64,000 nt of DNA from contig CAIQOK010000019.1 in NCBI GenBank assembly GCA_903873415.1, positions 31,480-95,479 on the forward strand. The letters run 5' to 3'. Both the position numbers and the translations under genes were made by a program. Positions 50,401-59,413 of the stretch are shown here, piece by piece (positions within the stretch are counted from its first letter, which is position 1; the number at the start of each line of letters is the position of its first letter). The notes under the pieces are model-generated. The model was not told where the DNA came from. It did not search any database and worked only from the letters and a program-made list of their open reading frames with translations. This DNA is from an uncultured Verrucomicrobiota bacterium (GTDB lineage: Bacteria; Verrucomicrobiota; Verrucomicrobiia; Limisphaerales; CAIQOK01).

Positions 50401-50717
50401 GCTTCCACCTCCACTCCCGGTGCCAGACCCGCAAAGCCTTTTGCAGGATCCCCCTTGACCAGTTGGATTAGGTCGGCCTGCAATTTGGCGCGCTGCCCGG
50501 CATCCGCGGCGGCGGCGGCCAGGCGCTGAAGAATGCGCTGGGTGAATTCGCCCGCACCTTTCCGGGTGAAGGTCAGAGCAACGATTTTTGACGGCGCAGC
50601 CCGCCCTTGAGCCATGAGTTGCAAGAGCAATAGGGCAAGATAACGGTTGGCCAGTTGATACGTTTTACCCGTGCCGGCCGAGGCTCGAATGAGGGTGTGT
50701 TGCAGTGCCGTGCTCAT
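47425..50717 (-). pseudogene. addA: AddA/RecB-type helicase-nuclease, frameshifted
   Basis: Two overlapping frames together encode one protein of about 1,100 residues from the ATG at 50717. The 5' part has Walker A ASAGTGKT (12-19), VALTFTRKGAGEFTQRI, the DEFQDTSRVQW motif and VGDAKQSIYGWRGG. At the run of six C at 49368-49373 (six G on the coding strand) the frame breaks; adding one G restores GGEPRLSGELLQNYPGLF. The 3' part continues with MTIHKSKGLGFDVVFLPDLD and ends in the nuclease domain with GVIDRL and LVDYKTDRVE. Both helicase and nuclease motifs are intact apart from the shift. It starts 2 bases after the addB-like gene. A sequencing or assembly error in the homopolymer is as likely as a true mutation. 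Confidence 0.86.
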
Positions 50718-50719
50718 TT

Positions 50720-53545
50720 CTATTCCACTCCTTTCAAAACCGGGTTCTTTCCAAGAAAATCCTTCCATTCCGCACCGAGCGCTCTCTCCAATCCCTCGGG
50801 AGCGACCCGAGCCAGATCATCGTAGGACACTTGCGGCGCGGGGGGCCAGAACACCCCGTCTCGAATGCGCCGGGCGGCCGCTTCGGCCCAGTCCAGAGCA
50901 CTCCCGATCCTTAAATCCAAGTGCTTGAAGGGGGTGAACCCGGTTTTACCGGTGGCTTCCGGGAGTTGCACGTAGCAGGCCTCCGGCAAGCTATTCAGAA
51001 GCCATTGCTGTTGCACGGCTGCGGCGTAAAGGGGAAGCTGGAGATCGGTCCAAGCCGCTGTTTTTTGCCGGCCTATGGGGGGCACCAGAGGAGCCAGAGC
51101 CGGAGGACACTTCTCCTTTGACCAAGGCCGCAAATGCGCCTTCTCCGGTGCCAGAACGGTTTTACCTGTCTTATAATCAATCACCTGCATCCGGCCGTCA
51201 TGGTGGCGGTCAATGCGGTCGATTTTCATTTCCACGGGCAGCCCGCCCAGCGTCAGCACCCCGGAAAGAGAGAACTCCACTTCAATCACCTGCCAGCCCT
51301 CCAGCCGATGGGCAGCCTGTTTTTCTGCCAGTGCCGCCAGGCGCTCCTGGGCCGACAGGATCTGAAGGCGGATCAGGGCGGGGAGCCGGACGCCAAACTG
51401 TCGGGTGACTTGGCGGGAGAGGATTTCCCGCCAGCAGCTTTCCAGCTGGTGCGCTTCGGCCCATTCGCGCGCCACCGGGTCCTGTCCCCATTCACGCAGC
51501 ACGGCATGGATCAAATCACCAAAGCGCGCCGGGGCCAGTTCGCCGTTGAAAGCCTCGAAGGATTCCCATCCCAAAACACGCGAAAAATAAAAGCGCGTCG
51601 GACAGGCAAGATAGGCTTTGAGCAGAGATGGACTGATCTGTTTCCATTCCCGGTTGGACGGCATGCCCTCAGGCCGCCGCAATTGCCACCCGCCCCGGGA
51701 CCAGGCTGGCGTGGGCTGCAGCGGAATGTCGGCGTATTCCTTCACCCATCCGAGCACGCGTCCGGGCAACTGCCGGCGCGATGCGTGCAGCAAAACCCGG
51801 GAGGGCTTTGCCGGTTCGCCTTTGCCGTCGACCTGAGCGGTGATCACTGTGACACTGCCTGAAGTGCGCCGCCCCTCGAGCATCGCGGTGTAGAGGAAAA
51901 CCTCCCGCGCCAGCCGGGAGGCACGGTTGCGCAGGCCGAGCTTTTCCCGCACCGCCTCGGTAATGAGCGGATGGGCGGGCGGGACTTCGGGCACATGCCC
52001 CTCGTGCAAGGCAGCCAAAATGAGGTGCGGGGCCGGGTCAAAGGCAAGCTCAATCCAACCCTGCAATGCCAAAACCCCCTCGGAGACCTCGCTGATTCGG
52101 GGCACTGAACCGAGCGTGGTGGCCAGCCATTTCAAGCGGATAGACAGGCTGAACCCGGCCTTGGCCAGGTTCGGCCAGACCTCCATTTCGGCCAGGGCGG
52201 GCTGAGCAGCCTCGGACTGGTGGGTCTCCAGCCAGACACGCAGCTGGGTTTCCAGCGGCCCGCCGTCCACTGGTGCGTTGGTGACGAATTGATAAATTTG
52301 ATTGAGCAAGTTGCCTGTGGCCCGACTGGTTTCCCGCCACGCCACCTTTGATTCGGCTTCGAGTTCCCCATTCCCGGTGCCTTCTTCCAGCAGCCGCTTG
52401 ATGGTGTCGGCGGCGCTGGTGGCCGCATGCTCGATCTCCCATTTGCCAAGCCTGGCCAGAACCGCTCGAGGACTGCCCTCCTTCACCCAATCCATCCATA
52501 CCCAGGGATGCCTCGCCAGCCGAGCAATGGCGGCGTGCTCCTCCGGCATCTCGAGAGCGGCGGCCAATGCGCCCAGTAATTCGGGCCATCCGTCTTTTGC
52601 CAGGAGCAACGACTCCGGCTCGAATGTCGCCCAGCCCGCCTCCTGAAAACGCCGCGAAATGGCCGAGGAGAAAGTATTATCACAGACCCCCACCGCTAAT
52701 TCGAGGTTGTTTTTGCCTTCGCAGGCAGCCACAACGGCCTTGGCCACAGCCACGGGATCGGCCGCCACACTTGCGACTTGCGGCACCGGCGTTGCGTGTT
52801 GCCGGCGGTCGCACCAGAAACCCGGATCCGGCCGTCCCCAGATATCGAAAGCCGCACGGTATTCAACCGGAGCACCCACCAACACCTTGAACCGCACGCC
52901 TTGCAAAGTCAGATGGTTCCAAGCCGTCACGGCCAGTGGGGTGGGGTCGGTGACTCCTGCGAGAATGATTTCCTCGACCCCGGCCGGACAGACCGGGTTC
53001 ATAGCCCGCTGGCCCTTGGCGTTGACAGGGTCGTCGAACCCCCAAGTTTTCCAGAGCTCCACCACGCGGGATTCCAGCCTGGCCAATTCTTTCCATCGAT
53101 CCGCCTCCTCACTGAGCTCGGAAGATACCCGGATGAAATCCGCGCTGCCCGACACCAACAACTCGCGGGACTGCTCGATTTGCTGCAGCACGGACAGCCG
53201 CCAAGCATCGTCCTTTTCCCCCAACCCGGAAGGGAAAAGATTGCGGACTTGGTCGTCGTCGGTATTTCGAAGCACATCCAGCCATCCTGCCCAGCGCACC
53301 GCGTCGGGCATCTGCGATTCCGGCCGGAAGAAATCATCAGGCGTGGCGATGCGCGGCCCGAGCATGGCACCCGTGCCGTCCTTGGCCGTGCGGGCAATGA
53401 GCCGCTCCCGCAAACTGCGCCCCGCCTCCCGGGTGGGCACGACCACGAGGCGGTGTTTAAGGATGGCCGGTTCCCGGGTAAGCCATTCGGAAAACACCTC
53501 TGTCCAAGGCTGGGACCATCCGAGAAAAACGAGTTCTGGTGTCAT
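50720..53545 (-). CDS. addB: AddB/RecB-family nuclease subunit (PD-(D/E)XK)
   Basis: A 941-residue protein starting MTPELVFLGWSQPWTEVFSE. The first two thirds resemble an inactivated helicase, as in AddB subunits: RLVVVPTREAGRSLRERL and ISPSLLKAYLACPTRFYF near the domain junction. The C-terminal nuclease has GDLIHAVLREW, Asp 776 in MKIDRID, and Asp 790/Lys 792 in VIDYKTGK, then LQLPLYA. Classical AddB has four Cys for an iron-sulphur cluster; here only the ACPTRFYF Cys is clearly placed and the C-terminal cluster is not seen. With AddA it would resect double-strand ends for recombination. It is upstream of addA, which starts 2 bases after it. Confidence 0.82.
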   Translation of the reverse strand: MTPELVFLGWSQPWTEVFSEWLTREPAILKHRLVVVPTREAGRSLRERLIARTAKDGTGAMLGPRIATPDDFFRPESQMPDAVRWAGWLDVLRNTDDDQVRNLFPSGLGEKDDAWRLSVLQQIEQSRELLVSGSADFIRVSSELSEEADRWKELARLESRVVELWKTWGFDDPVNAKGQRAMNPVCPAGVEEIILAGVTDPTPLAVTAWNHLTLQGVRFKVLVGAPVEYRAAFDIWGRPDPGFWCDRRQHATPVPQVASVAADPVAVAKAVVAACEGKNNLELAVGVCDNTFSSAISRRFQEAGWATFEPESLLLAKDGWPELLGALAAALEMPEEHAAIARLARHPWVWMDWVKEGSPRAVLARLGKWEIEHAATSAADTIKRLLEEGTGNGELEAESKVAWRETSRATGNLLNQIYQFVTNAPVDGGPLETQLRVWLETHQSEAAQPALAEMEVWPNLAKAGFSLSIRLKWLATTLGSVPRISEVSEGVLALQGWIELAFDPAPHLILAALHEGHVPEVPPAHPLITEAVREKLGLRNRASRLAREVFLYTAMLEGRRTSGSVTVITAQVDGKGEPAKPSRVLLHASRRQLPGRVLGWVKEYADIPLQPTPAWSRGGWQLRRPEGMPSNREWKQISPSLLKAYLACPTRFYFSRVLGWESFEAFNGELAPARFGDLIHAVLREWGQDPVAREWAEAHQLESCWREILSRQVTRQFGVRLPALIRLQILSAQERLAALAEKQAAHRLEGWQVIEVEFSLSGVLTLGGLPVEMKIDRIDRHHDGRMQVIDYKTGKTVLAPEKAHLRPWSKEKCPPALAPLVPPIGRQKTAAWTDLQLPLYAAAVQQQWLLNSLPEACYVQLPEATGKTGFTPFKHLDLRIGSALDWAEAAARRIRDGVFWPPAPQVSYDDLARVAPEGLERALGAEWKDFLGKNPVLKGVE

Positions 53546-54038
53546 GGGTTTGCTTCAATGTGTCACCGCCCGGATTGTGTCGAGGCCGCATGACTCAGGT
53601 TAGTGTGATGGATCTAGAATGCGTTGTCATCCCCGGGCTTGGCTTTTGCATGTCATTGTTTTTGCTACAGCCCCGGGAGCCCGTCCCTGCTTCTCATCGC
53701 AATCGCCGCACTCGCAGCCGGGTGCGAGTCGCAATCGCGCAAAGCGGCCGGGTGATGGTTCAGAATCAAACTAAATTATCCTAAAATTCAGAGAAACTGC
53801 AGTTCTCTCGTCCACCCGCTGAATGGACATATCGGCCCACCCCGGTTCCGCGCAGAGTGTTCGTTTGGGTTGGAAAGCGAAAAGTCTTGGACTGGCGCTT
53901 CATCGCGCCGGGGCGCGCAATTTCCCCAGGGAAAGCGGACTACCGCTTGCAGCCTCCGTCTTTTGCTGGCATTTGAATCCGACCGACCGTAATCTCAGCC
54001 GATATGGGAGGATGCCAATCCCGCCCGACCATTCCGCC
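53546..54038. other. intergenic, divergent between addB and the DegP gene
   Basis: These about 490 bases separate the divergent starts of the AddB-type and DegP-type genes and should hold both promoters. The DegP frame is open back to 53823, but that part has no family similarity. No RNA gene or repeat was recognised. Confidence 0.4.
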
Positions 54039-55508
54039 ATGATACGATTTAACAAACAAAAGCGGCTCTTGCTCACCATCGCGCTGATGCTGGGGCTGGG
54101 CCGGGAAGCTCTTGCCAGCCCGAATCTGGATCTGGCCCGCCAGTTGAACCAGGCCTTTGTCGAAGTTGCCGAAAAAGTTTCTCCTTCCGTGGTGGTCATC
54201 CTGATCAAGGAAAAGCCCGGCACCAGACACAATGAAACCGAGGATGACTATGGCGCGGGACCGCAGGACTCCGCGCCGCGCGGCCATTCCCGCCAGTTTA
54301 GCCGGCCCAAATCCGACACCCCCCCGCCCAACGACGATTCCCAAGTGCAGGGTTCGGGGGTGATCCTCCGCAAAGACGGATACATACTGACCAATAATCA
54401 TGTGGTGGAGAACGCGGCTCAGATCCAGGTGCGGCTTCTGGACGGGCGGACTTTCAAGGGCAAACTGCGCGGAACGGACCCAGCCTCGGATCTGGCGGTG
54501 ATCAAGATTGAGGGCGAGAACCTACCAGCGGCCAAGCTGGGCGACTCGGCTAAAACCCGGGTGGGCGAGTTTGCCATCGCCATCGGCGCCCCGTTCGACT
54601 TTGAATACAGCGTCACCTTCGGCCATGTCAGCGCGAAAGGCCGCTCCAACGTGGTCCCCTACACCGAGGGCGGCGGCGGCCTGGACCAGGATTTCCTTCA
54701 AACCGACGCAAGCATCAACCCCGGTAACAGCGGCGGACCGCTGCTCAACATTGATGGAGAGGTCATCGGCATCAACACCCTCATCGAGGGATTGCATACC
54801 GGCATCGGCTTTGCCATCCCGAGCAACCTAGCCGGGGAGATCAGCGAGCAACTCATCGCCCGGGGCAAGTTCAGCCGCGCCTGGTTAGGAGTGGAAATTC
54901 ATGCGGTGCGCGACGACCCGGACTTTCATGAGCTGGTCGGCGGCGTGGACGAGGGGGTCATTGTGAAATCCATACTGCCCGACAGCCCGGCATCTCAGTC
55001 GGGCCTGCATCCGGGGGATGTGATCACGGCCCTCAACGGCCGGCGGTTGTTCACCGCGCAGCAACTGCGGGATGAGGTCCGACATAAGGGAATCGGACAC
55101 TCTCTGACGCTCGAGGTCTTCCGTGGCGGCAAAACCCTGTCGGTCCGCATCAAGCCCGTGGAATATGTGGATCCGGCGCAACCGGCCGTTGCCGACGCAT
55201 CCACGGGTGAAAATGCCTCCAGCGGGCTGGGGATAACCGTTCACGCCCTGACCAGGGAGCTGGCCGACCAGTTCCGGGTGGAGCTGACCCGGGGACTGAT
55301 TGTGGTAGCCGTGGACCGCAACGGGGCGGCGGCGCGCTGCGACATCCAACCGGGGGATATTGTGACGGAAATCAACCGGCAGCCAGCCACAACCCCGGGC
55401 CAGTTCCGCGAACTTGTCAAGAGATCTGATTTGAAGCGGGGGGTGATTCTCAATCTGGTTTCCCGCGATTCCTCCCGGTTTGAGATTCTCAAGCAAAACA
55501 GCGAGTAA
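54039..55508 (+). CDS. DegP/HtrA-type periplasmic serine protease
   Basis: A 489-residue protein from the ATG at 54039, which starts the signal peptide MIRFNKQKRLLLTIALMLGL with cleavage near LAS. An ATG at 54012 sits directly after GGGAGG and is possible, but it gives a longer N-terminus. The trypsin-like domain has His 121 (TNNHVVENA), Asp 151 (ASDLAVIKIE) and Ser 231 (NPGNSGGPL), the complete catalytic triad. An insertion rich in Pro, Asp and Ser (about 60-100) precedes it. Two PDZ domains follow (about 275-365 and 385-475), with GVIVKSILPDSPASQSGLH and GLIVVAVDRNGAAARCDI. It degrades or refolds damaged envelope proteins. Confidence 0.95.
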   Translation: MIRFNKQKRLLLTIALMLGLGREALASPNLDLARQLNQAFVEVAEKVSPSVVVILIKEKPGTRHNETEDDYGAGPQDSAPRGHSRQFSRPKSDTPPPNDDSQVQGSGVILRKDGYILTNNHVVENAAQIQVRLLDGRTFKGKLRGTDPASDLAVIKIEGENLPAAKLGDSAKTRVGEFAIAIGAPFDFEYSVTFGHVSAKGRSNVVPYTEGGGGLDQDFLQTDASINPGNSGGPLLNIDGEVIGINTLIEGLHTGIGFAIPSNLAGEISEQLIARGKFSRAWLGVEIHAVRDDPDFHELVGGVDEGVIVKSILPDSPASQSGLHPGDVITALNGRRLFTAQQLRDEVRHKGIGHSLTLEVFRGGKTLSVRIKPVEYVDPAQPAVADASTGENASSGLGITVHALTRELADQFRVELTRGLIVVAVDRNGAAARCDIQPGDIVTEINRQPATTPGQFRELVKRSDLKRGVILNLVSRDSSRFEILKQNSE

Positions 55509-56743
55509 TAACCCACCTGCCAAACCCGCCGCCCTGGGCCCGGTCAGGTTGATTAGCGGCCAGATCGGCGTGGCAAAGGATCCGCGGGATTGAAACCATC
55601 AACGGCGGAATGGATTTCCCGCCCAAAGCGTTAGAATTGACGCATGGTCTCCTTTCTCAAACTTTTCCCTTTCGCGTCTCTCCCACGCTTTCAAACTAAC
55701 TTCCTCAATTGTTGCGGTGGTGATCAAGGCGTGGATGAGTGAATAAAATCGTGGGCGATGAGCGCTTTTGCATGGCTGGTTTCGGTTCACCTGACGGGTG
55801 AAGGAAAGGATGAGATTTCCTTGGATGCCTTGCCGGGAAAATTCACGGCCATACGAACAGAAAAGGCCGGCTGAACTCCAACTGCAGATTTAGTTTATAT
55901 GGACATGCCGCCACTCCTGCGCTGAATTTCCAATTTGCGCCCAGCGCTTTGCTCTTCGCCCCCCCGGTAACGCCTCCTTACGTTGGCGGCCACAGGGCAT
56001 TGGCGAGAAAGGTTGCGCCATCAGAGAAGTCATTCATCCCCCTCCATGCCCAACATGCGCTTGATGGTAAATCTCCCGCCTCAAGCCAAATCGACTGGGG
56101 TTCATGAAGACCCTGGAGACCGAAAAGGGCCTCCGATTCCTCCGCGATATATCACTTTATGTTTGCTTGAGTTTAATCTCAAAGATGCTTTCGGATGGAT
56201 CGGAGATCCGCGATTGATCCCAAGTGCGGCTTGTAGGCTTCTCACTTGAGAAACCTCGCAAACCCAAGGTCACCGGTATCAACGGTTTTTTTAACGGCTT
56301 CTGCACGGCCCAACCGGTGGGTTGGGCCCGGAAAATCCGCAGGGGATCGGAGCTCTCGCGGCACCCTTTGCAAACTACGGTTCTCGTTCGTCCAGTCATT
56401 CCCGGACCAGCCGACACACTAACCATGCCGCGCGGCGGGGCACGAAGCGGATTTTGAGAGGGGATGACGGACGGAGAAAGTGCCGCGAAAAATTCCACAT
56501 CACCCCTCAGCGGCCAAGACACTGCAGTCAACTGAACTGTGCGGGAAATCCCGGGATCAACCCGCCACTCATGAAACGTGACCCGGGGCAACCTAAGAGG
56601 ATTAATAAATTCATTGGAATAGGTTTTATAAGGGCACGGCAGAAGGGGCTTCAAGCGGAGCGTTCAAAACTTCCAGTCGCACCGAAACAAATGAAGCTCA
56701 ACGTTTCAACACCGGAGTTCTGCGTGATTACACCCGGTGCCAA
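55509..56743. other. 1.2 kb stretch without a recognisable gene
   Basis: This is the longest empty region in the window. Frames of up to 165 codons are open (for example minus strand 56157-56654) but lack family motifs, good RBSs or normal composition. It is flanked by the DegP gene and the coiled-coil/lipoprotein pair. Decayed genes or an RNA gene cannot be excluded. Confidence 0.4.
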
Positions 56744-57088
56744 TCACACCAGTGCAGCTCCCAGTGTTTTGGCCAAGTCGATTGCCTTGTCCACCACGGT
56801 CAGAAATTTGCCGATCCCATTGACGACGTCCGCGGCGGTCTGGGCCTCCTGCAAGGCTTTGGTCAATCGCGCATCGGCGGCGTCCACTTTTTCCACGCTC
56901 GCCTGCAGCTCGGCGCTCGTCCGGCTCAGGAGCAATCCCTGCACAAGACTGATCCGGTGAAGTATTTCGCGCATTTCGGTGAGCAAGGTTTGGGCCATGA
57001 TCGGGTCGCTGATGTTGTCCAACCTTTCGTAGAGGGTCTGATGACGGGACAAAAGTTGCTCGTGGAGGGCTTGCAGGTCTTGGTTCAT
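56744..57088 (-). CDS. small coiled-coil protein
   Basis: A 114-residue, almost entirely helical protein (MNQDLQALHEQLLSRHQTLY, then long heptad-like stretches rich in Leu, Ala, Glu and Gln) ending in a hydrophobic helix VVNGIGKFLTVVDKAIDLAK. No family recognised and no signal peptide. It starts 11 bases after the lipoprotein gene on the same strand, so the two are likely translated from one mRNA and may interact at the inner membrane. It could be a structural partner of the lipoprotein. Confidence 0.6.
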   Translation of the reverse strand: MNQDLQALHEQLLSRHQTLYERLDNISDPIMAQTLLTEMREILHRISLVQGLLLSRTSAELQASVEKVDAADARLTKALQEAQTAADVVNGIGKFLTVVDKAIDLAKTLGAALV

Positions 57089-57099
57089 AAATGAAGCGG

Positions 57100-58002
57100 T
57101 CAGGGGGTTTTAAGTTTCAGGTTAAACCGGTCATAGAGTTCGCGCCCGTGCCGGACCTCCGCCTCCAAGGCAAGCGCGGCGGTCCGAACCGGTGCCGACT
57201 GGCCAGCGGCCAGGGCATGATGCAGCTCTCCCAAGCGCAATAGAGAGCGGCTAAGAGCCAGAAGCAAGTCGTCCTGCGCCCCGCGCCGCTGCAGCAAAAT
57301 GGAAAAAGCCGTCGCGATCTGACGCCGCGCGGCCAAGGCGGAGGTGTTTAGAAACGCCACCTTGCGCTCGGCCAGCAGCTCGTTCCAATGTTCCCGCGCG
57401 GTTCCGCGCAGCCCGTTGGTGGGACTGCCCCCCACGCTCTGAGCCAGCGCCGCACAAATCCGGGCGATGTCGGCATCGGCGGCTCGGATGATTTGCCGGG
57501 CATGCGCCTGGGCCCGGGCTTGAAGAATCTTGCCGCCCAGGCTGGTGAACGAGGTGGCGACGGCGGGACTGATCTGGAGTTCCAGTCCGGGATAAGCCCC
57601 GTCCCGCAAATGCCTGCCCACCTTGTTCAATTCGCCGGCCAGCGCGATGCTTTCCTCCTCAAAAGGCTGAACGAAGCGGGGTTCGGTGAGCAATTGCAAA
57701 TGCTGCGCATACCGGCCAACCCCCTCCAAAATCTCCTCCCAGGCCTGCACCCCTGCCTGATCCAGCCCGATGAGAAAACCGGCTTCCACCAAATGCTCTT
57801 GAGCCGCCGCATAATCAATCGACGCCTCGGCAACCATAGTGCCAACGGCCTCAAAGGCTTGCTGCGACTGGATTCGCGTGGAGGACACGCCGGAAGAAAA
57901 TGCGGCAGCCAACTCGGGATGCACACTCCTGCAACCGGCCAGCAGGGACGCCAAAAAGAGCCAAAACACGCAAACAAGCCAGCCGGTCATTTTGAATTTC
58001 AT
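57100..58002 (-). CDS. lipoprotein of unknown function, helical
   Basis: About 300 residues from the ATG at 58002 (an open frame to 58080 is not needed). The N-terminus MKFKMTGWLVCVFWLFLASL runs into LLAGC, a clear lipobox, so the mature protein is anchored to an envelope membrane. The rest is helical and rich in Ala, Glu, Gln and Leu (for example AAAQEHLVEAGFLIGLDQAG and RQIIRAADADIARICAALAQ) without recognised domains. It is followed after 11 bases by the small coiled-coil gene. Function not predictable. Confidence 0.7.
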   Translation of the reverse strand: MKFKMTGWLVCVFWLFLASLLAGCRSVHPELAAAFSSGVSSTRIQSQQAFEAVGTMVAEASIDYAAAQEHLVEAGFLIGLDQAGVQAWEEILEGVGRYAQHLQLLTEPRFVQPFEEESIALAGELNKVGRHLRDGAYPGLELQISPAVATSFTSLGGKILQARAQAHARQIIRAADADIARICAALAQSVGGSPTNGLRGTAREHWNELLAERKVAFLNTSALAARRQIATAFSILLQRRGAQDDLLLALSRSLLRLGELHHALAAGQSAPVRTAALALEAEVRHGRELYDRFNLKLKTP

Positions 58003-58345
58003 CAAGTTGTCTCCTTGCCGAACCGCTCTCCAAATGGGGCCGCGCGTCCGATCCGCCCCCCCAAGACCCTCTAAACACATGGAAATCCCATTGGTTTATT
58101 CCCATCCAAACCGGCACGTTCACCCCTCTGAATGTTTTCAATCACGCCGCTGAATTCTCCCTCCATCCTTGGACCCTGGATCCTTGGTGTCCCAAGTCTG
58201 AATTTCCACCGCAAGGATCGGGTCAAGACCCTTAGCCCCGGTTCCATCAAAGGTCAAGCGGGCGGGTTTGGCGGAAGGCCCGGAGAATGTAAGGAGGGGG
58301 CATAGAACTCATTGCGTTTTCAGCGCCGAACGCTACCCTGCGAAC
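58003..58345. other. intergenic, divergent between lipoprotein and pta genes
   Basis: These about 340 bases separate two divergent genes and should hold promoters for both. I see no clear -35/-10 pair, operator or RNA gene. The pta frame is open back to 58268, but the extra 26 codons lack family similarity. Confidence 0.4.
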
Positions 58346-59398
58346 ATGCGCTTCATTGGCAACATCATTGAGAAATTGCAGCGGCATCCCAAACGGGTTG
58401 TGTTTCCAGAAGGCTTGGAGCCGCGAGTCCTTCAAGCTGCCCGCCAGTTTCATTCCCTGCGCCTGGGCGCCCCCATTTTGCTGGGCGACCGGACGAAGAT
58501 CAAAGCAATGGCTTTGGATTTGAATGTTCCCTTGGAGGGCATCCGCATCATCAATCCCGCCGAGAGCGAGGAGCTGGAGAATTTCGCCGTGCGCTTTGGC
58601 TCGCTGCGCCGTTTTAAGGGGCTCAAACTGCCCGAGGCGCGCGAAGCCGTTCTGCAGCCCAATTATTTCGGATCCATGATGCTGGCCATGCATCAGGCCG
58701 ACGGGCTTGTTTCGGGCACCAGCCACACCACCGGGAGCGTGCTGCGACCCCTGTTCCAGATCGTGAAAATGGCGCCGGGCAACGCCACCGCCTCGAGCTG
58801 CCAGGTCATGGAGGTGGAGGATTCGCAGTTCGGCGAGCAGGGCGTGCTCTTCATGGCCGACTGCGGCGTGATTCCCGAACCCACGGTGGACCAGCTGGCC
58901 GACATTGCCGTTTCCACCGCGCAACTCGCCCGCCAACTCCTCAACATCCGGCCCCGCGTCGCCTTGCTTTCCTTCTCGACAAAAGGCAGCGCGACCCATC
59001 CTAGCATCGGCCGCGTCCAGGCAGCCACCGCCTTGGCCCGACAGAAGGCCGAGCAGAAACAGCTCGAGGCGGAATTCGACGGAGAACTCCAGGTCGACGC
59101 CGCCCTCTCGCCCGAAATCGCGCTGCGCAAACTGCCGGAAAGCAAAGTGGGCGGCCGGGCCAACGTGTTGATTTTTCCCGACCTCAATTCAGGCAACATC
59201 GCCAGCAAACTCGTCCGGCAAGTCGCCCGGGCCAATGCCTATGGCCAGATCCTGCTCGGCCTGGACCGGCCCTCGGCCGATGTGTCGCGCGGCTCAAACG
59301 CCCACGACATCCTGGGGGTCGCCGCCATCGTTGGCGTTCAGGCCGTCGACTATCACAAGCTCTACCCAGGTGCCGGTGAAAACCTGCCCGGAGAATAA
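58346..59398 (+). CDS. pta: phosphate acetyltransferase, short catalytic form
   Basis: About 350 residues from the ATG at 58346 (MRFIGNIIEKLQRHPKRVVF). This is the catalytic PTA_PTB domain: VFPEGLEPRVLQAA, NYFGSMMLAMHQADGLVSG, TTGSVLRPLFQIVK, SFSTKGSATHPS, NVLIFPDLNSGNIASKLVRQ. It converts acetyl-CoA and phosphate to acetyl phosphate and CoA. Many Pta proteins carry an extra N-terminal AAA-like and DRTGG domain; here that domain is encoded by the next gene, 15 bases downstream. The partner acetate kinase is not in the window. Confidence 0.93.
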   Translation: MRFIGNIIEKLQRHPKRVVFPEGLEPRVLQAARQFHSLRLGAPILLGDRTKIKAMALDLNVPLEGIRIINPAESEELENFAVRFGSLRRFKGLKLPEAREAVLQPNYFGSMMLAMHQADGLVSGTSHTTGSVLRPLFQIVKMAPGNATASSCQVMEVEDSQFGEQGVLFMADCGVIPEPTVDQLADIAVSTAQLARQLLNIRPRVALLSFSTKGSATHPSIGRVQAATALARQKAEQKQLEAEFDGELQVDAALSPEIALRKLPESKVGGRANVLIFPDLNSGNIASKLVRQVARANAYGQILLGLDRPSADVSRGSNAHDILGVAAIVGVQAVDYHKLYPGAGENLPGE

Positions 59399-59413
59399 AA
59401 CCCAACAACCGCG

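Noticed and set aside
56157..56654. 165-codon minus-strand frame in the empty region
   Set aside because: Irregular composition, no motif and no RBS; open frames are common in high-GC noncoding DNA.
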